DNA of 64,000 nucleotides from Ectopseudomonas toyotomiensis (lineage in GTDB: Bacteria > Pseudomonadota > Gammaproteobacteria > Pseudomonadales > Pseudomonadaceae), in the NCBI RefSeq assembly GCF_900115695.1, contig NZ_FOXK01000001.1, positions 186,001 through 250,000 of the forward strand. Direction: 5' to 3'. Every line of letters begins with the position of its first letter. Position 1 is the stretch's first letter. Below, piece by piece: positions 40,212 to 47,564 of this stretch. The position numbers and the translations under genes are program-made. The notes below the pieces were generated by a model that was not told the origin of the DNA, ran no database searches, and saw nothing but the letters and a program-made list of their open reading frames with translations.

Positions 40212-41132
40212 ATGAACGATCTACGCCAACTCCGCCACTTCGTCGCCCTCGCCGAACACCAACATTTCGCCCGCGCGGCAGCGGCCGTGCACCTCAGCCA
40301 GCCGGCGCTGAGCCGCAGCATCCAGGCGCTGGAAAGCCAGCTTGGCTGCACCCTGGTGGATCGCCACAGCCGCGGCGTCAGCCTCACCGCCCATGGCCAC
40401 CTGGTGCTGGAACATGCGCGCCGCCTGCTGGCTAGCAGCCTGGCGCTGAGCAACGCGGTCAATCAGTTGGGTAACCTGGAGGCCGGCGAACTACGCCTCG
40501 GCGCCGGTCCCTACCCGGCCGCGCGCCTGATACCGCAGGCGCTGGGGCAGTTGCTGCAACGTTATCCACGGGTGCAGGTGAAACTGGACATCGCCAACTG
40601 GCTGGAGCTGCGCGACAGCCTGCTGGACTCGACCATCGAGCTGTTCGTTGCCGATATCCGCGAATTGCAGGACGACGCTCAATTGCGCATCGAACCGCTG
40701 CGCGTGCATCAGGGCGTACTGTTCTGCCGCCCGGCTCATCCGCTGCTGCAGCGGCGCAACCTGCAACTGCGCGACCTGCTCGATTTCCCTCTTGCCGGCA
40801 CACAGCTGCCACAGGTGGTAGAACGCAGCCTGGGGCAGGCCAGCGGGCGAGCGCAGCCGTTGAGCGTGCAATGCGACAATTTCCTGGTGCTCAAGCGCCT
40901 GGTGGCCGACAGCGATGTGCTGAGCATGGCGCCCTGGGACGTGATCGCCGACGAAGTCGATAGCGGTCAGCTAGCCCTGCTGCCGCTGTTGCCTCAGGGC
41001 CTGCATCAGCATTCGGCCTATGGACTGGTCAGTCGCGCCGGCCACAGCCTGTCGCCAGCGGCGCAGGCCATGGTCACAGCGATTCGCCTGGTGGATGAAC
41101 AGACGCCGCGCGCCGGGCACGCGGCGGATTGA
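40212..41132 (+). CDS. LysR-family regulator of the sulfatase-like gene
   Basis: This 306-residue LysR protein has an N-terminal HTH (FVALAEHQHFARAAAAVHLSQPALSRSIQALESQLG) and a substrate-binding domain over residues 90-295. It is divergent from the alkylsulfatase-family gene with a 97-bp gap, the arrangement of sdsA1/sdsB1 in P. aeruginosa. It is expected to activate the hydrolase in response to a sulfate ester or its product. Confidence 0.9.
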   Translation: MNDLRQLRHFVALAEHQHFARAAAAVHLSQPALSRSIQALESQLGCTLVDRHSRGVSLTAHGHLVLEHARRLLASSLALSNAVNQLGNLEAGELRLGAGPYPAARLIPQALGQLLQRYPRVQVKLDIANWLELRDSLLDSTIELFVADIRELQDDAQLRIEPLRVHQGVLFCRPAHPLLQRRNLQLRDLLDFPLAGTQLPQVVERSLGQASGRAQPLSVQCDNFLVLKRLVADSDVLSMAPWDVIADEVDSGQLALLPLLPQGLHQHSAYGLVSRAGHSLSPAAQAMVTAIRLVDEQTPRAGHAAD

Positions 41133-41139
41133 GGGAGGC

Positions 41140-41562
41140 TTACCAGCGGCGCTCGCCGCTACGGCGTTGTTCGTTATTGCTGCGCCCGTTGGAGAAACGA
41201 TGCTGCGTGTTGCGGCCTGCCTCCCAGCCGCGCTGAATCTGTCCACTGCGATGCTCCTGACGACGCTGGTCACGGCGATAGTCATGTCGCGGCGGCTGGT
41301 GCTTGTAGCCGTCGCGATACCGGCGATCGTGACCGTAGTGATGACGCGGCGGCGGCGCCGGTACGTAGCGCGGAGGAGCCGGATAGTAGTTATGCCGACG
41401 CTCCTCGTAGTAGTAGCGTGGCGGCGGGTAGTAGTCGCGTCGGTGGCTGTCGTAGTAACGATAGCCATGGCCGTGGTGATAACCACGGTCGTAGCCATCG
41501 CCATAAACGGCGCAACCGGAAAGCATCAAGAGCAAGGCGGAAAACAGCATCTTGTAGGGCAT
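41140..41562 (-). CDS. Tyr/His/Arg-rich lipoprotein
   Basis: This 140-residue protein has a lipoprotein signal with lipobox LSGC (Cys17). The rest is low complexity, dominated by Tyr, Arg, His and Pro (YYPPPRYYYEERRHNYYPAP), with a Gly/Asn/Arg C-terminus. I recognise no domain. Envelope proteins of this composition are common and largely unstudied. It is convergent with the LysR gene, 7 bp away. A reading frame also exists on the opposite strand, but it lacks a start context. Confidence 0.7.
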   Translation of the reverse strand: MPYKMLFSALLLMLSGCAVYGDGYDRGYHHGHGYRYYDSHRRDYYPPPRYYYEERRHNYYPAPPRYVPAPPPRHHYGHDRRYRDGYKHQPPRHDYRRDQRRQEHRSGQIQRGWEAGRNTQHRFSNGRSNNEQRRSGERRW

Positions 41563-41724
41563 GGCGGCCTCCTGTGACCGCTGGGACGACGCCGACCGAT
41601 GTCGGCCTCCGGGATGGTGATCCCTGAGGCATCAGACAGCGCCGCCCGCAACAGGTGCGATTCACTTCGTCGGCTGTGACCGACGGCGCAAAACCACAAG
41701 AGCACAGGACAATTGCCCTGTCGC

Positions 41725-41740
41725 TGGCATGGCATTCGCT
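41725..41740 (+). promoter_or_regulatory. Sigma-54-type promoter 1 (guanidine island)
   Basis: TGGCATGGCATTCGCT has GG and GC with the 10-bp spacing of -24/-12 elements. It lies about 80 bp upstream of the first riboswitch, the same distance as the two sister copies. Confidence 0.65.
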
Positions 41741-41802
41741 TGCCCAGCGTCGCGGAAAGCCGGTCCATGCACAGGATCGTCAGTGGTAGCGAATCGTAAT
41801 GG

Positions 41803-41915
41803 CCGACTAGGGTTCCGGCTCGTCAAACGGCGAGTGGCTGGTCCGAGAGTGGGCGACCTCATGCAGCGGCGGGAAGCCGCGGGGTTACACGGCGGGACAA
41901 AAGCCCGGGAGAACG
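41803..41915 (+). promoter_or_regulatory. Guanidine-I (ykkC) riboswitch 1
   Basis: The conserved blocks are in order: CTAGGGTTCCGGC, CTGGTCCGAGAG, a variable stem, GTTACACGGCGGGAC and AAAAGCCCGGGAGAACGC. These are the hallmarks of the guanidine-I aptamer. It precedes a binding-protein gene by 50 bp. The variable stem here is longer (CAGCGGCGGGAAGCCGCGG) than in copies 2 and 3. Guanidine-I switches turn expression on when guanidinium binds. Confidence 0.9.
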
Positions 41916-41965
41916 CGCAGCCAGGCTGCCGGCTTTCCCGCTTTCGTCCATGACCCGAGGTTTCC

Positions 41966-43027
41966 ATGTCCATTCGCTCCCTGCTCACCGTCCTGCTCTG
42001 TGCCTGCCTGCTTGGCGCTCCGACAGCCCAGGCCGCGCCCAAAACCTTCAAGCTGTGCTGGTCGATATTCGCCGGCTGGATGCCCTGGGGCTACGCCGCC
42101 GAACAGGGCATCGTGAAGAAGTGGGCGGACAAGTACGGCATTGACATTCAGGTGCAGGAAGTGCCGGATTATGTCGCTTCCATCGAGCGCTACAGTGCCG
42201 GCCAGTTCGACGCCTGCAGCATGACCAACATGGACGCCCTGACCATTCCCGCCGCTGCCGGCAAGGACAGCACCGCGCTGATCATCGGCGACTTTTCCAA
42301 TGGCGCCGACGCCCTGCTGCTGCGTGGCAGCGGCCAGAGAATCCAGGACCTGAAAGGCAAGAGCGTGCTGCTGGTGGAGAACTCGGTCTCGCACTACCTG
42401 CTCAGCCGCGCACTGGAGTGGGCCCTGCTCGATGAAAGCGACGTGACCATCATCAACGTCTCCGATACCGAAATCGCTGATGCCTTCCTCGCCGGCAAGG
42501 GCGACGCGGTGATCACCTGGAACCCGATCCTCTCCGAGATTCGGCGCAAGGCCGAGGTCAGCCAGGTGTTCAGCTCCAATCTGATTCCCGGTGAAATCCT
42601 CGACCTCACCGTGGTCAGCAGCCAGACCCTTGCCCAGCACCCGGAATTCGGCCGCGCGCTGACCGGCGCCTGGTTCGAGACCCAGCGTCTGCTCGGCCTG
42701 CCCACCCCGGCCGGTCGTGAAGCCCGAGCCAGAATGGCAGCCGCCGCCGACACCACCGCGGAAGACTTCGACGCCCAGTTGGGCACCCTGCGCTCGTTCT
42801 ATTCGCCGCGCAGCGCGCTGAACTTCGCGCGCACCGGCAAGCTGCCGGACCTCATGCAACGGGTCGCGCACTTTGCCGATGCTCACGGCCTGCTGGGCAA
42901 GAGCGGCATGGGTCTGACCAATCTGGGTATCGAATTCAGTGGCGAGAAGACGCTGGGCAACCCGCAGCGCATTCTGCTGCGCTTCAACCATCGCTATATG
43001 GAACTGGCCGCCGATGAGGCGCTGTAA
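41966..43027 (+). CDS. Guanidine-island ABC binding protein 1
   Basis: This 353-residue periplasmic protein of the nitrate/taurine/sulfonate-type fold has a signal peptide ending AQA and a mature start KTFKLCWSIFAGWMPWGYA. It is a paralogue of the protein at 47727, sharing YAGWMPWG-like, SAGQFDACSMTNMDALTIPAA and VSHYLLSRALE segments. The riboswitch upstream and the carboxylase/DUF1989 genes nearby point to guanidine or a related cation as ligand. It is separated from its permease by a second promoter-riboswitch unit. Confidence 0.88.
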   Translation: MSIRSLLTVLLCACLLGAPTAQAAPKTFKLCWSIFAGWMPWGYAAEQGIVKKWADKYGIDIQVQEVPDYVASIERYSAGQFDACSMTNMDALTIPAAAGKDSTALIIGDFSNGADALLLRGSGQRIQDLKGKSVLLVENSVSHYLLSRALEWALLDESDVTIINVSDTEIADAFLAGKGDAVITWNPILSEIRRKAEVSQVFSSNLIPGEILDLTVVSSQTLAQHPEFGRALTGAWFETQRLLGLPTPAGREARARMAAAADTTAEDFDAQLGTLRSFYSPRSALNFARTGKLPDLMQRVAHFADAHGLLGKSGMGLTNLGIEFSGEKTLGNPQRILLRFNHRYMELAADEAL

Positions 43028-43126
43028 CGCCCCATCGCACAGCAGGCGCACCACGATCCGCACCAATAACGCGCACTCACCGCGATGAGCGACGACGAAA
43101 CCCGCCAGCTAGGCGCCTCGACTAGC

Positions 43127-43142
43127 TGGCACGATGTTCGCT
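43127..43142 (+). promoter_or_regulatory. Sigma-54-type promoter 2 (guanidine island)
   Basis: TGGCACGATGTTCGCT matches the -24 TGGCACG consensus perfectly and keeps GC at -12. It lies 80 bp before riboswitch 2 and about 100 bp after the first binding-protein gene. Confidence 0.72.
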
Positions 43143-43163
43143 ACGGACCCTGCGTGCAGGAAC

Positions 43164-43199
43164 AACCCGGCTCGCCGGGATCGCGGCACCACAATTTGC
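43164..43199 (+). promoter_or_regulatory. Conserved leader hairpin before riboswitch 2
   Basis: The hairpin ACCCGGCTCGCCGGGAT is followed by TCGCGGCACCACAATTTGC. The last 19 bases are identical in the leader of riboswitch 3, where the hairpin is kept with a different loop. The conservation suggests a function beyond spacing. Confidence 0.45.
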
Positions 43200-43204
43200 C
43201 AATA

Positions 43205-43303
43205 GCCGGCTAGGGTTCCGGCTCGCCACAGGCGAGCGACTGGTCCGAGAGCTAGCGACCTCCAGCGAGGTTACACGGCGGGACAAAAGCCCGGGAGAAC
43301 GCG
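43205..43303 (+). promoter_or_regulatory. Guanidine-I (ykkC) riboswitch 2
   Basis: The blocks CTAGGGTTCCGGC, CTGGTCCGAGAG, GAGGTTACACGGCGGGAC and AAAAGCCCGGGAGAACGCG are all present, with a short P2-P3 region (TAGCGACCTCCAGCGAGG). Downstream, ACTCCTGCCCG and the ribosome site ACTGGAGGTTC are shared with copy 3 and could pair weakly. Confidence 0.92.
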
Positions 43304-43363
43304 CCCCATCCGTGGGGAACCGCCGCGAACTCCTGCCCGCCCCTGTCAAACTGGAGGTTCATC

Positions 43364-43444
43364 ATGGGTACGCCCCACTTGCATCAGCGGCAACCAGCCG
43401 TCACCCCCAAAGGCCCGAAACCAGCGCGCTCTTGCGCTTGCTAG
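43364..43444 (+). CDS. 26-codon leader frame after riboswitch 2
   Basis: ATG follows CTGGAGGTTCATC, a strong ribosome site nearly identical to the one used by the binding protein at 47727. The frame encodes a basic, Pro-rich 26-residue peptide ending SCAC and stops 40 bp before the permease gene. It may be a translated leader, a new small protein, or the remnant of a deleted binding-protein gene. No similarity is recognised. Confidence 0.35.
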   Translation: MGTPHLHQRQPAVTPKGPKPARSCAC

Positions 43445-43484
43445 CTGCGCACGCATTTCGTTCCAGGCCCGACGAGGACTATCC

Positions 43485-44300
43485 ATGCGCCTGATCAACC
43501 GCCACCCGGATCGCAGCAGCCGCCTACTGCTGATCCTGCTGCCCTTCGCCCTGCTGCTGTTCGTCTATTTCAGCGCCTCGACCAGTCGCCTGGCCGAGAA
43601 CCCCAACGACAAGCTGCTGCCCAGCGCCAGCCAGATGGTCGATGCCATCGACCGCCTGGCATTGACCGAGGACAAACGCAGCGGCCAGTACCTGTTCTGG
43701 CAGGACACCGCCTCCAGCCTGCAACGCCTGGGGCTGGGACTTGGCATCGCCGCGCTGCTGGGGCTGGTGCTGGGCATCGCCGCCGGTAGCGTGCCGCTGT
43801 TCGGCGCACCGCTGTCGCCGCTGCTCACGGTGCTGTCGATGATTCCGCCGCTGGCCATCCTGCCGATCCTGTTCATCGTCTTCGGCCTGGGTGAGCTGTC
43901 CAAGGTGATGCTGATCGTCATCGGCATCACCCCCTGCATCGCTCGTGACATCGAACAGCGTGCCCGCGAGATTCCCGGCGAGCTGCTGATCAAGGCGCAG
44001 ACCCTGGGCGCCAACTCCTGGACGCTGATCCTGCGCCTGGTGCTGCCGCAACTGATGCCACGCCTGCTGATCTCGCTGCGCCTGATGCTCGGTTCGGCCT
44101 GGCTGTTTCTGATCGCCGCCGAGGCCATCGCGTCGACCGACGGCCTCGGTTACCGCATCTTCCTGGTACGTCGCTACATGGCCATGGACGTGATCCTGCC
44201 CTACGTCGTATGGATCACCCTGCTGGCCTGGCTGATGGATCTGGGCCTGCGCCAGGTGCTGCGCCTGTGCTTCCCATGGCATGAAGGAGGCAAGGCATGA
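43485..44300 (+). CDS. Guanidine-island ABC permease
   Basis: This 271-residue inner-membrane protein of the SsuC/TauC type has about six helices. The coupling segment EIPGELLIKAQTLGANSWTLILRLVLPQLMPRLL fits the EAA loop, and the C-terminal AEAIASTDGLGYRIFLVRRYMAMD is family-typical. It pairs with the ATPase that overlaps it by 4 bp. By riboswitch control and neighbours it probably imports guanidine, though direction and ligand are not proven by sequence. Confidence 0.88.
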   Translation: MRLINRHPDRSSRLLLILLPFALLLFVYFSASTSRLAENPNDKLLPSASQMVDAIDRLALTEDKRSGQYLFWQDTASSLQRLGLGLGIAALLGLVLGIAAGSVPLFGAPLSPLLTVLSMIPPLAILPILFIVFGLGELSKVMLIVIGITPCIARDIEQRAREIPGELLIKAQTLGANSWTLILRLVLPQLMPRLLISLRLMLGSAWLFLIAAEAIASTDGLGYRIFLVRRYMAMDVILPYVVWITLLAWLMDLGLRQVLRLCFPWHEGGKA

Positions 44301-45157
44301 CCCTGTTCAGCCAACATATCGTCCCGCTAAGTGAACCTGCCATGAGCGACTCCAGTACGGCCCCCGCAAGCACAGGGAAAACTGCCTTTATCGAAGCGCG
44401 CAACCTGTGGCAGGAATACGGCGACCTGGTGGTGCTCGAACGCCTCAACCTCAAGGTCGACGAGGGTGAGTTCTGCACCCTGGTCGGCGCCTCCGGCTGT
44501 GGCAAATCGACCTTTCTGCGCATGCTGCTCGGCCAGGAACGTCCGAGCCGTGGCGAGCTGCTGCTGGGCGGCCAGGCGCTGCCCAACGAGCCCGATCCGA
44601 GCCGTGGCGTGGTGTTCCAGCGCTACTCGGTATTCCCCCATCTGAGCGTGCTGGACAACGTCGCCCTGGGCCTGGAACTGCCGAAGTCGAAGCTGCTGGG
44701 TCGACTGTTCGGCGCGGCCAAGCGCGAAGCCCGCGAACGCGCTGCGGAAATCCTCACCAAGGTCGGCCTCGGCCATGCCCTGAACAAGTACCCCAGCGCG
44801 CTTTCGGGTGGCATGCAGCAACGCCTGGCCATCGCCCAGGCGCTGGTGATGCAACCGCGCATGCTGCTGCTCGACGAGCCGTTCGGCGCCCTCGACCCCG
44901 GCATCCGCAAGGACATGCACGCGCTGCTGCTGGAGCTGTGGCAGGAGACCCGCCTGACCGTGTTCATGGTCACCCACGACCTGTCCGAAGGCTTCAGCCT
45001 CGGCACCCGCCTGCTGGTGTTCGACAAGGTGCGCCACGACCCGCAGGCGCCCAACGCCTACGGCGCGCGGATCACCTATGACATCCCGCTCAACGCGGCA
45101 CGCCGGGCGCAGGTGCAATTGCCCAGCGAGCTGGCCGAGCGTATTGCCAGCCGCTGA
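44297..45157 (+). CDS. Guanidine-island ABC ATPase
   Basis: This 286-residue ATPase of the SsuB/TauB class has Walker A GASGCGKS (residues 64-71), signature LSGGMQQRLAIAQAL, Walker B LLLDEPFGALD and H-loop VTHDLSEG. It has a 30-residue N-terminal extension. The first ATG, with a perfect GGAGG, overlaps the permease stop; a later ATG at residue 16 is less likely. A 66-bp palindrome after the stop separates it from the convergent gene. Confidence 0.92.
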   Translation: MTLFSQHIVPLSEPAMSDSSTAPASTGKTAFIEARNLWQEYGDLVVLERLNLKVDEGEFCTLVGASGCGKSTFLRMLLGQERPSRGELLLGGQALPNEPDPSRGVVFQRYSVFPHLSVLDNVALGLELPKSKLLGRLFGAAKREARERAAEILTKVGLGHALNKYPSALSGGMQQRLAIAQALVMQPRMLLLDEPFGALDPGIRKDMHALLLELWQETRLTVFMVTHDLSEGFSLGTRLLVFDKVRHDPQAPNAYGARITYDIPLNAARRAQVQLPSELAERIASR

Positions 45158-45172
45158 TTGAGCGGCAATTTC

Positions 45173-45238
45173 GGTGCGCACGGCGCACCCTACGCAGCGC
45201 AAGTCGCGTGGTAACCCGTAGGGTGCGCCGCGCGCACC
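45173..45238. repeat. GTAGGGTGCGC long inverted repeat
   Basis: GGTGCGCACGGCGCACCCTACG pairs with CGTAGGGTGCGCCGCGCGCACC across a 22-bp loop. It sits between convergent genes and may terminate both. It is related to the copies near 36806 and 37819. Confidence 0.7.
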
Positions 45239-45272
45239 AACTGCGCCTCCGGCCAGGGAGGCGCAGCCTCCA

Positions 45273-46205
45273 CTAGCTCAACACCTCGAGATAGCGCGAC
45301 AGCGTTTCGCTCTCCGCGGCAAACCAGCGCTGCGCCTCGCCGGTAGTCGGCGTGGCGAGTTCCGGGCGCCAATCCGGCTCCAACGTATCGATGATGAACG
45401 TCCGCACCACCGCACGGCCGTCCGGGCGTTGCAGGTGCTGACAGACGCGCCCTGCTCCCGGTAGTTCGAAGCCCTCCAGCGAAACCATCTGCCCCACCCG
45501 TGCCGGCATGGTGGACAACGCCACCTGGTAACACCCCTGCTGATCGGCGCAAGCCAGCGAGGTCTCGCAGTCGAACAGCGCGGCCAAAGTCTCACCATCA
45601 CCCTGCGCCAGTTCGGCGCGCTCACGCAGTTGCAACGCTGACTCGCCAGGCTCTGCTCCCCGGCCATGCACCCAGCCAAGCCGGTCGCCGCAGAGAATCA
45701 GGCCACCGCTGCGCTGCAGCACCTGGCCGGTTTCGGCATCGCACTCCTCCAGCAGACGCAGGCCGATCAATGGCCCGCCGCTGGCCTGCAAACGCCAGTC
45801 CTCGACATAGGCGCCAGTGGTGCCGAACTCGATCATGCAATTGCCGATGCGCTGCAACTGCGCCGGCTCCGGCCAGCGGTTATGCAGTTGCAGGGACACG
45901 CCACCGTGCCAGCTCAAGTAGCCGTTCTCCCAAACACTATCGGCCACCCAGCCTTCATGGTTGGCAAGCTGGCGCAACTCGGCGGCGTCGTAGTCCTGCC
46001 ATGCCCTTACCGGCAACGCGGGCGCATCCGGCAGGCGCAGGTCGATGGTGAAGGTGCGGCTTTGCAGCCAATGCACCTGGGTACGCTCGTCGCTGCGGCC
46101 ATCGGCGAAGCTGATGGTGCGGCGACGAAAGTGCCCGAGCATCCAGTCCGGCACGCCGCCCTCGGCGCGCTGCGGGTAACGTTCAGCCAATTCCAGCAAG
46201 TTCAT
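45273..46205 (-). CDS. Unrecognised 310-residue protein coupled to the dioxygenase
   Basis: This soluble protein has many Trp residues and alternating hydrophobic strands (NLLELAERYP, GHFRRRTISFADGRSDERTQVHWLQSRTFTIDLRLP, SVWENGYLSWHGGVSLQLHN, NCMIEFGTTGAYVEDWRLQ). It looks beta-rich, perhaps a calycin-like barrel, but I cannot assign a family. No signal peptide or membrane helix is visible. Its ATG overlaps the dioxygenase stop (ATGA), so the two are translated together. It could bind the dioxygenase substrate or product; this is inference. Confidence 0.7.
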   Translation of the reverse strand: MNLLELAERYPQRAEGGVPDWMLGHFRRRTISFADGRSDERTQVHWLQSRTFTIDLRLPDAPALPVRAWQDYDAAELRQLANHEGWVADSVWENGYLSWHGGVSLQLHNRWPEPAQLQRIGNCMIEFGTTGAYVEDWRLQASGGPLIGLRLLEECDAETGQVLQRSGGLILCGDRLGWVHGRGAEPGESALQLRERAELAQGDGETLAALFDCETSLACADQQGCYQVALSTMPARVGQMVSLEGFELPGAGRVCQHLQRPDGRAVVRTFIIDTLEPDWRPELATPTTGEAQRWFAAESETLSRYLEVLS

Positions 46206-47227
46206 GCCGTCACCTCCCGGCGGCCTTGACCAAAGCTGGACAAACCCGCTGCACCATCGGGCAATTGCAGCGAACCATCCTCCAGCCGCTCGCGCAGATA
46301 GCGGAAGGTCTGCGCGGTCTGGGCGAACAGATGATCGCCACAGTTCACCGGCTCGTACACACGCTCACCGCGCGCCGGCAGGCCGGCAATTGGGGCGATG
46401 CGCGTCGGGTAGTCGCAGGCGCAGAACAACGGGAAGGCGAAACGCTCCTCGCTGACCTTGCGCACACGGTGCGAGGTGGCGATGAAATGGCCGTTGCTGA
46501 GCACCTCGAGCATGTCGCCGATATTGATCACGAAGGCGTCCTCCACCAGCGGCACGTCGATCCACTGCCCGTCGCCGTTGAGCACTTGCAAGCCTTCGGC
46601 GGTAGGCAAGAGGATGGTGAAACACTCGTAGTCGGTGTGCGCGCCAATGCCTGGCCGGTCGGCCACCGGATCGGGATCGAGCGGGTAATGAATCATGCGC
46701 AGCTGGCTGGTGGGCTGCCGGGTGATGCCGGCGAAGGTGTCTTCGGCCAGCCCCAGCGCCAGGGCGAAGCCACGAAACAGCGTGTCGCCCAGTGCCAGCG
46801 CTGCCCGATAGTAGGCACTCACCTCGCGCTTGAAGTCCGCCGAGTCTGGCCACTGCGTTGGCCCCAGCAGCGGATAGACCTGGGCCGCTTCGGTGTAGTC
46901 GTAATTGACGTCGTAGGCCTCTTTCAGGTCCTTGCTGCCACCAACGAACTGCTCCTCGCCCTCCGGCACGTAGCCGCTGTGGTTACTCGACTGGCCGATA
47001 TAGAAACGCATTTTCTCCTCCAGCGGGCGGGCGAAGAAGCGGCGCGCCTGGTCGATCAAGCCGTCGCGCAGATCACGCGAAATGCCATGCCCGGTGATCT
47101 GCAGAAAGCCCACCTCGCGGGCAGCTCGGCCGAGCTCATCGGCGACGCGCTGACGCTGGGTAGGGTCGTCGGCATACAGACCGGAAACGTCGATCAGAGG
47201 AATGGACGTGAAATGGGTATGCGCCAT
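46202..47227 (-). CDS. 2-oxoglutarate/Fe(II)-dependent dioxygenase (isopenicillin N synthase-like)
   Basis: This 341-residue protein has the DIOX_N region (IPLIDVSGL...EVGFLQITGHGIS) and the catalytic 2OG-FeII domain. The iron triad is His197 and Asp199 (GAHTDYE) with His253 (ATSHRV), and the 2-oxoglutarate Arg is Arg262 (ERFAF). It belongs to the group that includes ethylene-forming enzyme and the plant homoarginine hydroxylases that release guanidine. Its place inside the guanidine island, with a sigma-54-type promoter like the others, suggests it hydroxylates a guanidino compound. The substrate cannot be read from sequence. Confidence 0.9.
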   Translation of the reverse strand: MAHTHFTSIPLIDVSGLYADDPTQRQRVADELGRAAREVGFLQITGHGISRDLRDGLIDQARRFFARPLEEKMRFYIGQSSNHSGYVPEGEEQFVGGSKDLKEAYDVNYDYTEAAQVYPLLGPTQWPDSADFKREVSAYYRAALALGDTLFRGFALALGLAEDTFAGITRQPTSQLRMIHYPLDPDPVADRPGIGAHTDYECFTILLPTAEGLQVLNGDGQWIDVPLVEDAFVINIGDMLEVLSNGHFIATSHRVRKVSEERFAFPLFCACDYPTRIAPIAGLPARGERVYEPVNCGDHLFAQTAQTFRYLRERLEDGSLQLPDGAAGLSSFGQGRREVTA

Positions 47228-47329
47228 GGCAATCTCCCTTGAACAAGTGAGTTACCTGGTCGTCCAGACGAGCAGCGGGTCGGGTCGTCCCGAGGGCGGC
47301 AGCAAGGCCGCCCCTGCAACAGGGTCGAT

Positions 47330-47345
47330 AGCGATTTCCATGCCA
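47330..47345 (-). promoter_or_regulatory. Sigma-54-type promoter of the dioxygenase operon
   Basis: On the minus strand the sequence is TGGCATGGAAATCGCT, nearly identical to promoter 1 (TGGCATGGCATTCGCT). It lies about 100 bp before the dioxygenase start. No aptamer-like sequence lies between them, so this operon seems to share the sigma factor but not the riboswitch. Confidence 0.6.
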
Positions 47346-47484
47346 CCGCCCGATGCCGCCAAGGCGCGATGCCACGAGCCAAATTGCCCCCGAACGGTGC
47401 AATGAACGCCGCTCAGGCCCCATCAGGCAGCACGCAAACTGCAAGCAGCATCACCCAAGCGCCCAGCCACGGGCCTCGGCGAGC

Positions 47485-47500
47485 TGGCACGCTATTCGCT
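47485..47500 (+). promoter_or_regulatory. Sigma-54-type promoter 3 (guanidine island)
   Basis: TGGCACGCTATTCGCT keeps the full -24 TGGCACG and the -12 GC. It is 80 bp before riboswitch 3 and 140 bp from the divergent dioxygenase promoter, so both could share an enhancer site. Confidence 0.72.
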
Positions 47501-47522
47501 AAAGCTTGGACGTGCAGGTTCT

Positions 47523-47560
47523 AACCGGGTTTTTCCCGGAATCGCGGCACCACAATTTGC
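47523..47560 (+). promoter_or_regulatory. Conserved leader hairpin before riboswitch 3
   Basis: The hairpin AACCGGG-TTTT-TCCCGGAAT is followed by TCGCGGCACCACAATTTGC, exactly as in copy 2. Copy 1 lacks this unit. Confidence 0.45.
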
Positions 47561-47564
47561 GAAA

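Noticed and set aside
40115-40462. Upstream extension of the sulfatase-like frame across the LysR gene
   Set aside because: The extension overlaps the LysR start, lacks similarity and would remove the signal peptide from the N-terminus.
38327-41132. Direct orthologues of SdsA1/SdsB1
   Set aside because: The gene order fits, but the shorter N-terminus and different metal motif argue against naming them sdsA1 and sdsB1.
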